From contig CAWAFQ010000014.1 in NCBI GenBank assembly GCA_963781345.1, positions 558,001 through 622,000 on the forward strand: a stretch of DNA of 64,000 nucleotides. Direction: 5' to 3'. Made by a program: the position numbers and the translations under genes. The stretch comes from JBBRHQ01 sp963781345 (GTDB lineage Bacteria > Actinomycetota > Thermoleophilia > Solirubrobacterales > 70-9). The notes beneath the pieces were generated by a model that had not been told where the DNA came from, ran no database searches, and was given only the letters and a program-made list of their open reading frames with translations. This document shows, in pieces, positions 27,612 to 36,336 of the stretch. Positions within the stretch are counted from its first letter, which is position 1. The number at the start of each line of letters is the position of its first letter.

Positions 27612-27911
27612 GTGAGCGCGTTTGTCTGCCTGGTTGAGATCCGGCTTCATTTCGGCGAGGTCCACGACCTCAAGGGCAAGCGCAAACTCTTGAGTTCGCT
27701 GAAGGCCCAGCTGCACCAGAAGTTCGGCGCCTCGGTGGCGGAGATCGAGGGACACGACAAGTGGCAGCGATCGACGCTTCTCTGCGCGCTGGTCGGGGGG
27801 CCCGAGGTCGGCGACCGGGCCGACTCCCTCGTGCGCTTCGCCGAAAGCCGCTTCCCCGACGGGTGCTCGGCGACCCGCGACCTGCTCAGCCTCTCCGACG
27901 TCCGCGGCTGA
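27612..27911 (+). CDS. YlxP-like protein (DUF503)
   Basis: 99 residues; matches the small DUF503 family by VCLVEIRLHFGEVHDLKGKRKLLSSLKAQLHQKFGASVAEIEGHDKWQRSTLLCALV. The family lies between infB and rbfA in many Gram-positive genomes and is linked to ribosome work, but its function is not settled. The GTG has TAGCGT six bases upstream (leaderless). Confidence 0.88.
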   Translation: MSAFVCLVEIRLHFGEVHDLKGKRKLLSSLKAQLHQKFGASVAEIEGHDKWQRSTLLCALVGGPEVGDRADSLVRFAESRFPDGCSATRDLLSLSDVRG

Positions 27912-28026
27912 GCGGCTGCGGTCGCGACAGGCCAGGGCGCCCGTCCGCCTGGCAACCCGCGACCGAGCGGGGCGGCCGGCTCGCGTAGGCGTTTGATGAG
28001 CATTCCTTAGCTATAGTCGCGCGGCT

Positions 28027-28365
28027 ATGCCAGCGGCCCGCATGAGGCGCATCAACGAAGTGCTTCGTGAAGTCGTCGGCTCTGCGATCAGCAGCGATCT
28101 CAAAGACCCGCGAATCGGATTCGTGACCGTGACCTCCGTCGAGACAAGTCCCGACCTCCGCACCGCAAAGGTGTTCGTCAGCGTGCTCGGCTCCGAGTCC
28201 GAGCGCGAGGAGAGTCTCGCCGGGCTTCGCTCCTCTCACGGAGTGCTCCAGTCAAGGATCGCCGCCGAGACGCGGATGAAGCGGACGCCGACGCTGACCT
28301 TCCACTACGACGAGACGATCGAGCAGGGAATGCGCATCTCGAAGCTTCTGGACGAAGAATCGTGA
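28027..28365 (+). CDS. rbfA: Ribosome-binding factor A
   Basis: KH-fold factor for late 30S maturation. 112 residues; RRINEVLREVVGSAISSDLKDPRIGFVTVTSVETSPDLRTAKVFVSVLG is the family core. TATAGT lies nine bases before the ATG (leaderless). Its end overlaps nrnA by 4 bp. Confidence 0.93.
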   Translation: MPAARMRRINEVLREVVGSAISSDLKDPRIGFVTVTSVETSPDLRTAKVFVSVLGSESEREESLAGLRSSHGVLQSRIAAETRMKRTPTLTFHYDETIEQGMRISKLLDEES

Positions 28366-29366
28366 GCGATGCCGCCGGGGTGGCGGCTCCGGCCGTCGAG
28401 CAGGTTGCACAGGAGCTGCGCTCGCACGAGCGGTTCCTGCTGACGACCCACGAGGGGCCCGACGGCGACGCTCTCGGCTCGCTGCTCGGGATGCATCATC
28501 TGCTCGGTCAGCTCGGCAAGGACTCGGTGATGTTCCTTGCGGCAAAGGAGTTCCCGCTGCCGATCGAGTACCGCTTCCTGCCACTCGAGGAGGTCTTCCA
28601 CGAGCCTCCGGCCGATGTCGAGGACCGCACGATCGTCTTCCTCGACTGCGGCAACATCGACCGGATGCCGGTCGACTTCCTCCGGCGCGACGGCAACCAC
28701 ATGATCAACATCGACCACCATCACGACAACACCCGCTTCGGCGACGTCAACCTCGTCGATGTCGAGGCGTCGTGCACGGCCGAGATCGTCTATGACATCG
28801 CGGCGCTGCTGGGGGCCGAGATCACGCCCGAGATCGCCTCGGCGCTCTATGTCGGCCTGGTCACCGACACAGGCAAGTTCATGTACGAGAACACCGACGC
28901 CCGCACCCACCGGGTGGCGGCGGCTCTGATCGAAGCCGGGGTCGACGTCGACGACACCTACCGCCGTCTCTACGAGCACGTGCCGCTGGAGAAGCTTCGG
29001 CTCGTGGCCCGTGCCCTCGACGGCATCGAGCGGCACTGTGACGGGTTCCTCGTCGTCACCAACATCACGACCGCCGACTACGAGGCGACGGGGGCCGACG
29101 AGGCGATGACGGAGGGGGTCATCGATCACCTGCGCTCGGTCGAGGGGGTCAAGGTGGCCGCCGTCATCCGCGACCTCGGTAGCCGCGGCCGCGCCGCCCA
29201 CAAGGTCAGCCTGCGAGCGAGCGACGGCGATGTCGACGTCTCTGAGATCGCCCGCAAGCGTGGCGGCGGCGGGCATGTGCGCGCAGCGGGCTTCTCGACG
29301 GATGACTCGCTCGAGGACCTGGTCGAGTTCATCTGCGCCGCGGTTCGCAGCCAGCTCGGCTCCTGA
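28362..29366 (+). CDS. nrnA: DHH/DHHA1 phosphoesterase, NrnA-like oligoribonuclease/pAp phosphatase
   Basis: Degrades short RNA oligomers and pAp. 334 residues; GTG start overlapping rbfA. DHH domain motifs THEGPDGDALGSLL, FLDCGN and IDHHHDN, then the DHHA1 nucleotide-binding end with GGGGHVRAAGF. NrnA next to rbfA and truB is a common Gram-positive order and links RNA turnover to translation. Confidence 0.9.
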   Translation: MSDAAGVAAPAVEQVAQELRSHERFLLTTHEGPDGDALGSLLGMHHLLGQLGKDSVMFLAAKEFPLPIEYRFLPLEEVFHEPPADVEDRTIVFLDCGNIDRMPVDFLRRDGNHMINIDHHHDNTRFGDVNLVDVEASCTAEIVYDIAALLGAEITPEIASALYVGLVTDTGKFMYENTDARTHRVAAALIEAGVDVDDTYRRLYEHVPLEKLRLVARALDGIERHCDGFLVVTNITTADYEATGADEAMTEGVIDHLRSVEGVKVAAVIRDLGSRGRAAHKVSLRASDGDVDVSEIARKRGGGGHVRAAGFSTDDSLEDLVEFICAAVRSQLGS

Positions 29367-29371
29367 GCGAC

Positions 29372-30175
29372 GTGGGCGACGAGCCGGACCGAAGCGGTGT
29401 GCTCCTCTACGACAAGCCCGCCGGCGTCACCTCGCACGACATCGTCGCCCAGGTCAGGAGCGAGCGCGGAATCAAGAAGGTCGGGCACGCCGGCACGCTC
29501 GACCCCTTCGCGACCGGCCTGCTGCTGATCCTGCTCGGGCGCGCGACGCGGCTTCAGCGCTACCTGATGGGGCTGCCGAAGACCTATCTGGCGACGGCTC
29601 GCCTCGGCTGGCGCTCGAGCACTGGTGATCCCGACGGCGAGCTGACCGAGACCGGCGTGATCCCCGGCCGCCTCGAGCTGCCGACCGGCGTCATCCGTCA
29701 GCGGGTGCCGATGACCTCGGCGGTCCACGTCGACGGCGAGCGCCTCTACCGCAAGGCCCACCGTGGCGAGGAGGTCGAGCGACCCGAGCGCGAAGTCGAG
29801 ATCCACCGTGCCGAGCTGCTTTCGAGCGATGGCGAGCGCGCCCGCTACGAGATCGAGTGCTCTTCGGGGACCTATGTGCGGACCCTGATCGAGACCATCG
29901 GCGACGCCTACTGCGAGGAGCTGCGCCGGACCGCCATCGGGCCGCTGGGGATCGAGAGGGCGGGGGAGACGGTGGAGGCCGCCGAGGCGCTCTCATTCAT
30001 GCCCGAGGTGGGCCTCGACGAGGGCCAGGCCGATGCCATTTCGCACGGGCGAGCGATCGAGGCGGAGATCGGAGAGCGAAGAGCGGAGCCCGTGGCGCTG
30101 ATCTTTGCTGGCAAGCTTGTCGCGGTGGCCCGCCCCGACGACAACCTTCTTCGCCCCGAGGTGGTGCTCGGATGA
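29372..30175 (+). CDS. truB: tRNA pseudouridine-55 synthase
   Basis: Makes pseudouridine 55 in tRNA T loops. 267 residues, GTG start. Catalytic Asp44 in GHAGTLDPFATGLL, plus LLYDKPAGVTSHDIV, KTYLATARLGWRSSTGDPDG and CSSGTYVRTL. The C-terminal part (FAGKLVAVARP) is the small PUA-like end. Overlaps ribF by 4 bp (ATGA). Confidence 0.94.
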   Translation: MGDEPDRSGVLLYDKPAGVTSHDIVAQVRSERGIKKVGHAGTLDPFATGLLLILLGRATRLQRYLMGLPKTYLATARLGWRSSTGDPDGELTETGVIPGRLELPTGVIRQRVPMTSAVHVDGERLYRKAHRGEEVERPEREVEIHRAELLSSDGERARYEIECSSGTYVRTLIETIGDAYCEELRRTAIGPLGIERAGETVEAAEALSFMPEVGLDEGQADAISHGRAIEAEIGERRAEPVALIFAGKLVAVARPDDNLLRPEVVLG

Positions 30176-31059
30176 GCATCCGGGTGACGAAGTTGCCGGC
30201 GGCCGAGCCGCGGCCACGCCGGGTCGCGATCGGGACCTTCGACGGCGTCCACATCGGCCACCGTGCGGTGATCGACGGTGCGGACACCGTCCTCACCTTC
30301 GACCCCCACCCGCTCGAGGTCCTCCACCCTGCTGCGATGCCGAAGCTGATCAACTCGTTCGCGGTCAAGCGCGACGTGATCGGCGGTCTCGGAGTCGCCG
30401 AGCTGGTCGTGATTCCCTTCGACGGCGAGTTCGCGCTCCGAAGCGCGGAGAGCTTCGTCGAGGACATCCTGATCGACGGGCTCAGCGCCGAGCGGGTCTC
30501 GGTCGGAGAGAACTTTCGCTTCGGCGCCAGGGCGAAGGGCGACCCGGCAATGCTCGCCGCCCAGCCCGAGTTCGAGACACGTGTCGTGCCGCTGGTCGAG
30601 GTCGACGGCGAGACCGTCTCTTCGACCCGGATAAGAGCCCTGGTGGCCGCGGGCGACGTCGAGGCGGCCGGCCGCTGCCTCGGGGCGCCGTTCATGCTCG
30701 AGGGCGAGGTGATCAGCGGTGACCGAAGAGGCCGCGAGCTTGGCTTTCCGACCGCGAACCTGGTTCCTGACGACCGCCTCGTCACCCCCGGGCACGGTGT
30801 CTACGCGGCCTTCGCCAACGGCCACCCGGCGGCGGTCAACATCGGTGTCCGGCCGACCTTCGAGAGCGGCCGCGGTGTCCTCATCGAGAGCTACCTGATC
30901 GACCACGAGGAGGACCTCTACGGGCAGAATCTGCGGGTCGCTTTCGTCGCCCGCCTTCGTGGCGAGAAACGCTTCGCCAGCGCCGAGGACCTGGTCGCCC
31001 AGATGCGCCTCGACGTCGAGGAGGCCAGGTCACTCTGTGCTAGCTTCCAGGGGCCGTGA
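30172..31059 (+). CDS. ribF: Bifunctional riboflavin kinase / FAD synthetase
   Basis: Turns riboflavin into FMN and FAD. ATG at 30172 overlaps truB. 295 residues. The N-terminal nucleotidyltransferase (GTFDGVHIGH, FDPHPLEVLHP, ENFRFG, SSTRIR) covers about 1-165; the C-terminal kinase (GDRRGRELGFPTANLVP, GVYAAF, NIGVRPTF, ESYLIDHEEDLYG) follows. Normal length and gene order (truB-ribF-rpsO). Confidence 0.94.
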   Translation: MSIRVTKLPAAEPRPRRVAIGTFDGVHIGHRAVIDGADTVLTFDPHPLEVLHPAAMPKLINSFAVKRDVIGGLGVAELVVIPFDGEFALRSAESFVEDILIDGLSAERVSVGENFRFGARAKGDPAMLAAQPEFETRVVPLVEVDGETVSSTRIRALVAAGDVEAAGRCLGAPFMLEGEVISGDRRGRELGFPTANLVPDDRLVTPGHGVYAAFANGHPAAVNIGVRPTFESGRGVLIESYLIDHEEDLYGQNLRVAFVARLRGEKRFASAEDLVAQMRLDVEEARSLCASFQGP

Positions 31060-31091
31060 ATCCCGCCCAGCGGGTGACGCGGCAATTTTTT
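31053..31091 (+). promoter_or_regulatory. rpsO leader hairpin with T-run
   Basis: CCCGC-CCA-GCGGG (31062-31074) nested inside GCCG/CGGC (31053-31056, 31080-31083), then AATTTTTT and the rpsO ATG. It may be an S15-binding autoregulatory fold or a weak terminator. TAGCTT at 31041-31046, inside the end of ribF, could be its -10. Confidence 0.4.
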
Positions 31092-31093
31092 CG

Positions 31094-31363
31094 ATGAGCC
31101 TCGAAAAGGAAAAGAAGGCCGAGCTGATCGGCAAGTACGGACGCTCCGATGGGGACACCGGTTCCGCGGAGGTCCAGGTTGCGCTGCTCACCGAGAGGAT
31201 CAACCACCTCACCGGGCACCTGCGCGACCACAGCAAGGATCACCACTCGCGCCGCGGCCTGCTGATGCTGGTCGGCAAGCGCCGCCGTCTGCTGCGCTAC
31301 CTCGAGCGCGACGACCTCGAGCGCTATCGCGCCCTCGTCGCTGAGCTCGGCCTGCGTAAGTGA
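31094..31363 (+). CDS. rpsO: 30S ribosomal protein S15
   Basis: 89 residues; KAELIGKYGRSDGDTGSAEVQVALLTERINHLTGHLRDHSKDHHSRRGLLMLVGKRRRLLRYL is the full conserved fold. The ATG at 31094 gives the standard length; the frame is open upstream into ribF but not as S15. Its stop overlaps the next gene (GTGA), an unusual coupling of S15 to a peroxiredoxin. PNPase, its common partner, is 1.4 kb downstream. Confidence 0.96.
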   Translation: MSLEKEKKAELIGKYGRSDGDTGSAEVQVALLTERINHLTGHLRDHSKDHHSRRGLLMLVGKRRRLLRYLERDDLERYRALVAELGLRK

Positions 31364-31809
31364 TCGCCGCCGGCGAGCCGGCACCCGACTTCACCCTCCC
31401 CGACCAGGACGGCAACGCCGTCGCCCTCTCCGACCTTCGCGGCCGCAGGGTCCTGCTCGCCTTCTATCCGCTCGACTTCAGCCCGGTCTGCACCGACCAG
31501 CTCTCGATCTACCAGGAGGTGCTGCCCGAGATAGAGGCGAAGGGCGCGACCGTCTTCGGTATCAGCGTCGATCACTCCTTTGCGCACAAGGCGTTCCGGG
31601 AGAAGCTCGGGATCGAGATCCCCCTGCTCGCCGACTTCGAGCCCAAGGGCGAGGTCTCCCGCGCCTACTCCGCCTATTACGACGGCGCCGGCCATGGCAA
31701 GCGCACCCTCGTCCTGATCGACGCCGATGGCGTCATCGAGTGGATCCACGAGTCGCCCTCGCCGCTCGAGATTCCGGGCGCGAACCTGATCTTCGACGCG
31801 CTGGCGTAG
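31360..31809 (+). CDS. Peroxiredoxin, 1-Cys AhpE-like
   Basis: Reduces peroxides through a thiol. 149 residues, GTG overlapping the rpsO stop. Peroxidatic C44 in PLDFSPVCTDQ; no second cysteine, so a 1-Cys type similar to actinobacterial AhpE. PDFTLPDQDG, GISVDHSFAHKAF and LADF are usual. Its 3' end merges into a 17-bp tandem repeat and a palindromic-repeat cluster. The reductant is unknown; the DsbA-like protein downstream is one candidate partner by location only. Confidence 0.88.
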   Translation: MIAAGEPAPDFTLPDQDGNAVALSDLRGRRVLLAFYPLDFSPVCTDQLSIYQEVLPEIEAKGATVFGISVDHSFAHKAFREKLGIEIPLLADFEPKGEVSRAYSAYYDGAGHGKRTLVLIDADGVIEWIHESPSPLEIPGANLIFDALA

Positions 31810-31855
31810 GCCTCCGGCCGGCGTAGACCTCCGGCCGGCGTAGACCTCCGGCGCC
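31805..31855 (+). repeat. Three tandem 17-bp units at the peroxiredoxin 3' end
   Basis: Units beginning CGTAG(G/A)CCTCCGGC at 31805, 31822 and 31839; the first includes the peroxiredoxin TAG. The last unit ends differently. Each has a CCGGCCGG palindrome. Confidence 0.7.
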
Positions 31856-31945
31856 CGTTTGGTGCGCGGATCGGCCCAACCGCGGGCCTTCAGGCCGCTG
31901 CACTCCTCGGGCAGCGCGGGCGTCGTGGCCGAAGAAACCCAGGAC

Positions 31946-32169
31946 CTGGCCGACCTCGCGCATGCCCCACATGCCTGAGGTCGGCCACGTCGGTGAGTGC
32001 ACCCCGACCGCCGGACGTGGCCGACGAGGCGCATGCCGTGCATGCCTGAGGTCGGCCACGTCATTGTCGGGTGCGCCATCGGGCTCGGGTGCGCCATCGG
32101 GCTCGGGTGCGCCGCCGGGCGACGTGGCCGACGGAATGCACGCCACCCGTGCGCGAGGTCGGCCACGTC
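31946..32169. repeat. Palindromic repeat cluster A (3 units)
   Basis: Three copies of a 46-49-bp nested palindrome. A1 (31946-31991) has arms GGCCGACCTC/GAGGTCGGCC and seems inverted relative to the others. A2 (32014-32062) and A3 (32121-32169) have perfect 12-bp arms GACGTGGCCGAC/GTCGGCCACGTC. The same unit recurs at 42239-42407 and 61613-61794. It fills the gap between the peroxiredoxin and the DsbA-like gene. Peptides read from these units are artefacts. Confidence 0.85.
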
Positions 32170-32235
32170 GGGGGTGTCCGGGGGTGTCGGCGCGTGTCCG
32201 GGCGCGGCAACGGTCGAGTTGCCTAATCTCGTGGC

Positions 32236-32712
32236 GTGCCCGATCTCACCAGTGCCGCCGTACCGCCGTGCGCCGCCGACGACCATGTCCGCGGCGAGGG
32301 AGAGGAGCTGATCGTCTACGCCGACCTCGGCTGCCCTCGCTGCGCCGCGAGCTGGGAACGGATCGGGGAGATGGGACGAAGGGTCGTCTTCCGGCACTTT
32401 CCGGTGGCGAGCAGGCACGCACGCTCGCCGGCGCTGCATGCGGCGGCCGAGGCTGCCGGGCGCCAGGGCGCCTTCTTCGAGATGGTCGACTCGCTCTACG
32501 CCGACCGCAGCCACACCGACGACCCCCACCTGTGGGAGCGGGTCGAGGCGCTCGGTCTCGACCTCGATCGCTTCCAGGCTGACCGCCGCGCCGAGACCGT
32601 GGCGGAGCGGGTCAGGCGCGACTTCGAGTCCGGGATCAGGGCCGGAGTCACCGGCACCCCGGCTCTCTTCAGCGACGGAGAACCGGCCAGCCTGTACCCT
32701 TCACGCCGTTAG
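32236..32712 (+). CDS. DsbA-like thioredoxin-fold protein
   Basis: 158 residues. C33-P-R-C36 active site in YADLGCPRCAASW, RHFPVASRHARSPALHAAAEAAG and cis-Pro segment TGTPALFSDG fit the DsbA/2-hydroxychromene-isomerase-like fold. No signal peptide, so it probably works in the cytoplasm. GTG start with TAATCT six bases upstream (leaderless). The short C-terminus lacks the last strand of longer homologues. Substrate unknown. Confidence 0.82.
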   Translation: MPDLTSAAVPPCAADDHVRGEGEELIVYADLGCPRCAASWERIGEMGRRVVFRHFPVASRHARSPALHAAAEAAGRQGAFFEMVDSLYADRSHTDDPHLWERVEALGLDLDRFQADRRAETVAERVRRDFESGIRAGVTGTPALFSDGEPASLYPSRR

Positions 32713-32770
32713 AGAACGAGAGTTCTGAATCAGATTGGTCGCCAACCGGGTGGCCGGAGGTAAAAACTAC

Positions 32771-34999
32771 ATGAGCATGTTTGACATTAGCCGCGTCTCG
32801 GTGGATGTCGGCGAAAGCCAGATTTCCTTTGAGACGGGCAAGCTTGCCAAGCAGGCGAGCGGCTCCGTTGTCGTGCAGGCCGGGGACACAATGGTCCTCT
32901 GTACCGCGACCATGGGCAACCTGCGTGACGTGGACTTTCTTCCCCTCACCGTCGACGTCGAGGAGCGGATGTATGCCGCGGGCAAGATCCCCGGCTCCTT
33001 CTTCCGCCGCGAGGGTCGATCGGGTGAGAAGGCGACGCTGACGGCGCGGATGATCGACCGTCCAGTCCGCCCCCTGTTCCCCAAGGGCTGGCACTTCGAG
33101 ACGCAGCTGGTCGCGACGCCGCTCTCTGTCGATCACGAGCACCCCTACGACATCCTCGCGATGAACGGCGCCTCCGCGGCGCTCGCTCTCTCTCCGATCC
33201 CAGTCGCCCATCATGTCGGCGCGGTGCGGATCGGCAAGCTCGACGGCGACTTCGTCGTCAACCCCCACGAGGAGAGTCTCGACGACCTCGACCTCGACCT
33301 GATCGTCGCCGGCACCGACGAGGCGATCCTGATGGTCGAGGCCGGCGCCACCGGCGTCACCGAGGCCGAGATCCTCGACGCACTCGACATCGCCCACTCG
33401 GAGATCAAGAAGATCGTCGCCTCGATCGAGGAGCTGCGCCAGACGGCCGGCAAGGAGAAGCTCGAGGTCGAGGCCCCGAGCGTCGACGAGGGCCTGCTCG
33501 ACGAGATCCGCTCCTCCCACGGTCAGGCGCTGGTCGATGCGATCGCCACCGAGGGCAAGCTCGAGCGCTATGAGGCGATCGACAAGGTCAAGGATGAAGT
33601 CGTCGCCAGGTACGCGCCCGAGACCGACGACCCCGACGCCGACGCCGCGCGCCGCTCCGAGGTCGGCGCCGCATTCGGCGCGATCGAGAAGGAAACGATC
33701 CGCAGGGCGATCGCCATCGACAAGAAACGCCCCGACGGCCGCGCCCAGGACGAGATCCGCCCGATCGAGTGCGAGGTCGACATCTCCCCGCGCGTCCACG
33801 GCTCGGCGCTGTTCACGCGCGGTGAGACCCAGATCCTCTCCAACGTCGCTCTCGGCACCACGCGCATGGACATGCGCCTGGACACGCTCGGGCTGCAGAC
33901 GACGAAGCGGTTCTGGCACCACTACAACTTCCCGCCCTTCTCGGTCGGGGAGGCGGGGTTCATGCGCGGCCCCAAGCGTCGCGACATCGGCCACGGCGCG
34001 CTCGCCGAGCGTGCTCTGGAGGCGACAATTCCCGACGAGGAGTCCTTCCCGTATGTGCTGCGGGTGGTCTCGGAGACCCTCGAATCGAACGGCTCGTCCT
34101 CGATGGGGTCGGTATGCGCCTCCTCGATGGCGCTGCAGGCGGCCGGGGTCCCGGTCACCGCGCCGGTCGCCGGAGTGGCGATGGGCCTGATCAAGGAGGG
34201 CGATGACTACGTCGTCCTCACCGACATCGCCGGCGTCGAGGACCACCTTGGCGACATGGATTTCAAGGTGGCCGGCACCGCTGAGGGCATCACCGCCCTG
34301 CAGATGGACATCAAGATCACCGGCGTCACCTTCGACATCCTCCGCGATGCGCTCGCTCAGGCCAACGAGGGCCGCCTCTTTATCCTTGGCAAGATGGCCG
34401 AGGCGATCGACGGCCCACGCGAGCAGCTCTCGAAGTACGCGCCGCGGATCGAGGCGATCAAGATTGACCCCGAGAAGATCGGCGCCGTCATCGGCAAGGG
34501 CGGGGAGACCATTCGCGCCCTCTGCGAGGAGTTCGAGGCCGACATCAACGTCGAGGACGACGGTACGGTGAAGGTCTACGCTCCGACCGGCGACCTCGTC
34601 GAGGCCTGTATCGCCCGGATCGAGTCGATGACCAAGGAGGCCGAGATCGGCGATACCTACGCCGGCGCGAAGGTCGTCAAGACGACGACCTTCGGTGCCT
34701 TCGTCGAGTTGGTCAAGGGCACCGACGGCCTGCTTCACATCTCAAACGTGAAGCCGGGTGAGCGGGTCGACACCGTTGACGACGTGCTCAAGTCGGGCGA
34801 CGAGATCGACGTCACCGTGGTCGAGGTGGACAAGGAGCGCGGCCGCATCGGCCTCCGCCTCTCACACGACCCCTCGGTCAAGGACAAGACCCCGGAGGAG
34901 CTGGCTGCGGTCGGCTCCGGTGATCCCGGTCGCGGTGGTGGCGGCGGTGGCGGACGTGGCGGTAGCCGCGGTGGTCGCGGTGGCCGCGAGCGCCGCTGA
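32771..34999 (+). CDS. pnp: Polyribonucleotide nucleotidyltransferase (PNPase) with RGG tail
   Basis: 3'-5' phosphorolytic exoribonuclease. I use the ATG at 32771 behind GGAGGT; an in-frame GTG lies upstream at 32735. 742 residues: two RNase PH domains (FFRREGRSGEKA, GETQILSNV), KH (KIGAVIGKGGETIRAL) and S1 (AKVVKTTTFGAFVELVKGTDGLLHIS). The end is a Gly/Arg-rich tail of about 25 residues (GRGGGGGGGRGG and repeats), not part of the core and likely to bind RNA or partners. The window also has RNases J and Y. Confidence 0.95.
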   Translation: MSMFDISRVSVDVGESQISFETGKLAKQASGSVVVQAGDTMVLCTATMGNLRDVDFLPLTVDVEERMYAAGKIPGSFFRREGRSGEKATLTARMIDRPVRPLFPKGWHFETQLVATPLSVDHEHPYDILAMNGASAALALSPIPVAHHVGAVRIGKLDGDFVVNPHEESLDDLDLDLIVAGTDEAILMVEAGATGVTEAEILDALDIAHSEIKKIVASIEELRQTAGKEKLEVEAPSVDEGLLDEIRSSHGQALVDAIATEGKLERYEAIDKVKDEVVARYAPETDDPDADAARRSEVGAAFGAIEKETIRRAIAIDKKRPDGRAQDEIRPIECEVDISPRVHGSALFTRGETQILSNVALGTTRMDMRLDTLGLQTTKRFWHHYNFPPFSVGEAGFMRGPKRRDIGHGALAERALEATIPDEESFPYVLRVVSETLESNGSSSMGSVCASSMALQAAGVPVTAPVAGVAMGLIKEGDDYVVLTDIAGVEDHLGDMDFKVAGTAEGITALQMDIKITGVTFDILRDALAQANEGRLFILGKMAEAIDGPREQLSKYAPRIEAIKIDPEKIGAVIGKGGETIRALCEEFEADINVEDDGTVKVYAPTGDLVEACIARIESMTKEAEIGDTYAGAKVVKTTTFGAFVELVKGTDGLLHISNVKPGERVDTVDDVLKSGDEIDVTVVEVDKERGRIGLRLSHDPSVKDKTPEELAAVGSGDPGRGGGGGGGRGGSRGGRGGRERR

Positions 35000-35012
35000 C
35001 CGCGGTAGGTCG

Positions 35013-36290
35013 TTGAGCGCTGAGCATCAGGTAAGCGCGCTGGGCTCGGGCGTCCGGGTCGTCACCGAGGAGGTCCCCTCGGTGCGGTCCGTGGCGCTCG
35101 GGCTCTGGGTGCGCACCGGTTCGCGCAATGAGAACGCTGGCCAGGCCGGGGTCTCGCACTTCCTCGAGCACCTGCTGTTCAAGGGCACGAAGCGCCACTC
35201 GGCGATCGAGATATCCGAGCTTTTCGACGGCCTCGGCGCCTCGGTCAACGCCGCCACCGGGAAAGAGACGACCCAGCTGCACGCTCGCTTCCTCGATGAG
35301 CACACCGAGGAGGTCTTCGACCTCCTGGCGGAGATGCTGCTGGCACCCACCTACCCCGAGATCGACTCCGAGCGAGAGGTCGTGCTTGAGGAGATCGCGA
35401 TGTATGAGGACGAGCCCCAGGACCGGGTCCACGACTACCTCGCCGAGGCCGTTTTCGGCGATCACCCGCTCGGGCGCAGGGTTCTCGGCAGGGCCGAGGT
35501 GATCTCCTCGATCCCGATCCCCGAGATTGACGCCTACCACCGCGACCACTACACCGGTGCCAACGTGGTCGTCGCCGCCGCCGGTCATCTCGACCATGGG
35601 CGGATGGTCGAACTCGCCGAGCGCCTGGTGAAACCTGCGGTGTCCAACTCCAACGGGGCGGCCTTGGGCCGCGCCAACAGCGGCGCCCGGCTGCGCTTTG
35701 CCGAGAAGGACACCGAGCAGTACCACATCTGCTTCGGTGCCCCTGGGATAACGCGCGCCGACGAGCGCCGATTCGGGCTCGCTGTGCTCGACTCGATCTT
35801 CGGCGGCTCAACATCGTCGCGGCTCTTCCGCGAGATTCGCGAGAAGCGCGGCCTCGCCTACTCGGTCGGCTCCTACAGCGAGCAGTACATCGACTCCGGC
35901 CTCGCTGCGACCTACGTCGGCACCCGCGAGGACAACGTCGAGGAGGCCTGCTCGATCATCGGAGCCGAGCTCGAGCGCCTGCGCAGCGAGCCCGTCTCCG
36001 ACGATGAGCTTGCGCGCGCCAAGGAGCATGTCAAGGGCCGGCTCGTGCTCTCCTCGGAGTCGACCGCGGCGAGGATGTCGCGGATCGGCCGCGCCACCCT
36101 CTTCGATCTACCGGTTCTTACCCTCGACGAGATGATCGAGAGGGTGGACGAGGTCACGGTCGGGGATCTGACGGAACTGGCCCGAGAGCTCTACGGCACC
36201 GAGAGCCTCTCGGCCGCCGCGGTCGGCCGTGACGAGAAGCTCTTCAGGGGAGCGGTTACGAGTGTGAGCGAGGAGCTGGTGGCTGCGTGA
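35013..36290 (+). CDS. M16 family zinc peptidase
   Basis: Mitochondrial-processing-peptidase-like protease. TTG start behind GGTAGGT, 13 bp after pnp, the common place in Actinobacteria. 425 residues: inverted zinc motif H49-F-L-E-H53 with a later EREVVLEE helix for the third ligand, and the C-terminal half with GGSTSSRLFREIREKRGLAYSVGSY. No signal seen, so cytoplasmic. Substrates are unknown. Confidence 0.92.
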   Translation: MSAEHQVSALGSGVRVVTEEVPSVRSVALGLWVRTGSRNENAGQAGVSHFLEHLLFKGTKRHSAIEISELFDGLGASVNAATGKETTQLHARFLDEHTEEVFDLLAEMLLAPTYPEIDSEREVVLEEIAMYEDEPQDRVHDYLAEAVFGDHPLGRRVLGRAEVISSIPIPEIDAYHRDHYTGANVVVAAAGHLDHGRMVELAERLVKPAVSNSNGAALGRANSGARLRFAEKDTEQYHICFGAPGITRADERRFGLAVLDSIFGGSTSSRLFREIREKRGLAYSVGSYSEQYIDSGLAATYVGTREDNVEEACSIIGAELERLRSEPVSDDELARAKEHVKGRLVLSSESTAARMSRIGRATLFDLPVLTLDEMIERVDEVTVGDLTELARELYGTESLSAAAVGRDEKLFRGAVTSVSEELVAA

Positions 36291-36336
36291 GGCGGAGCCC
36301 GGAAGCCAGGAGTCAGAAGCCGGAGCCGAGGGCTCT

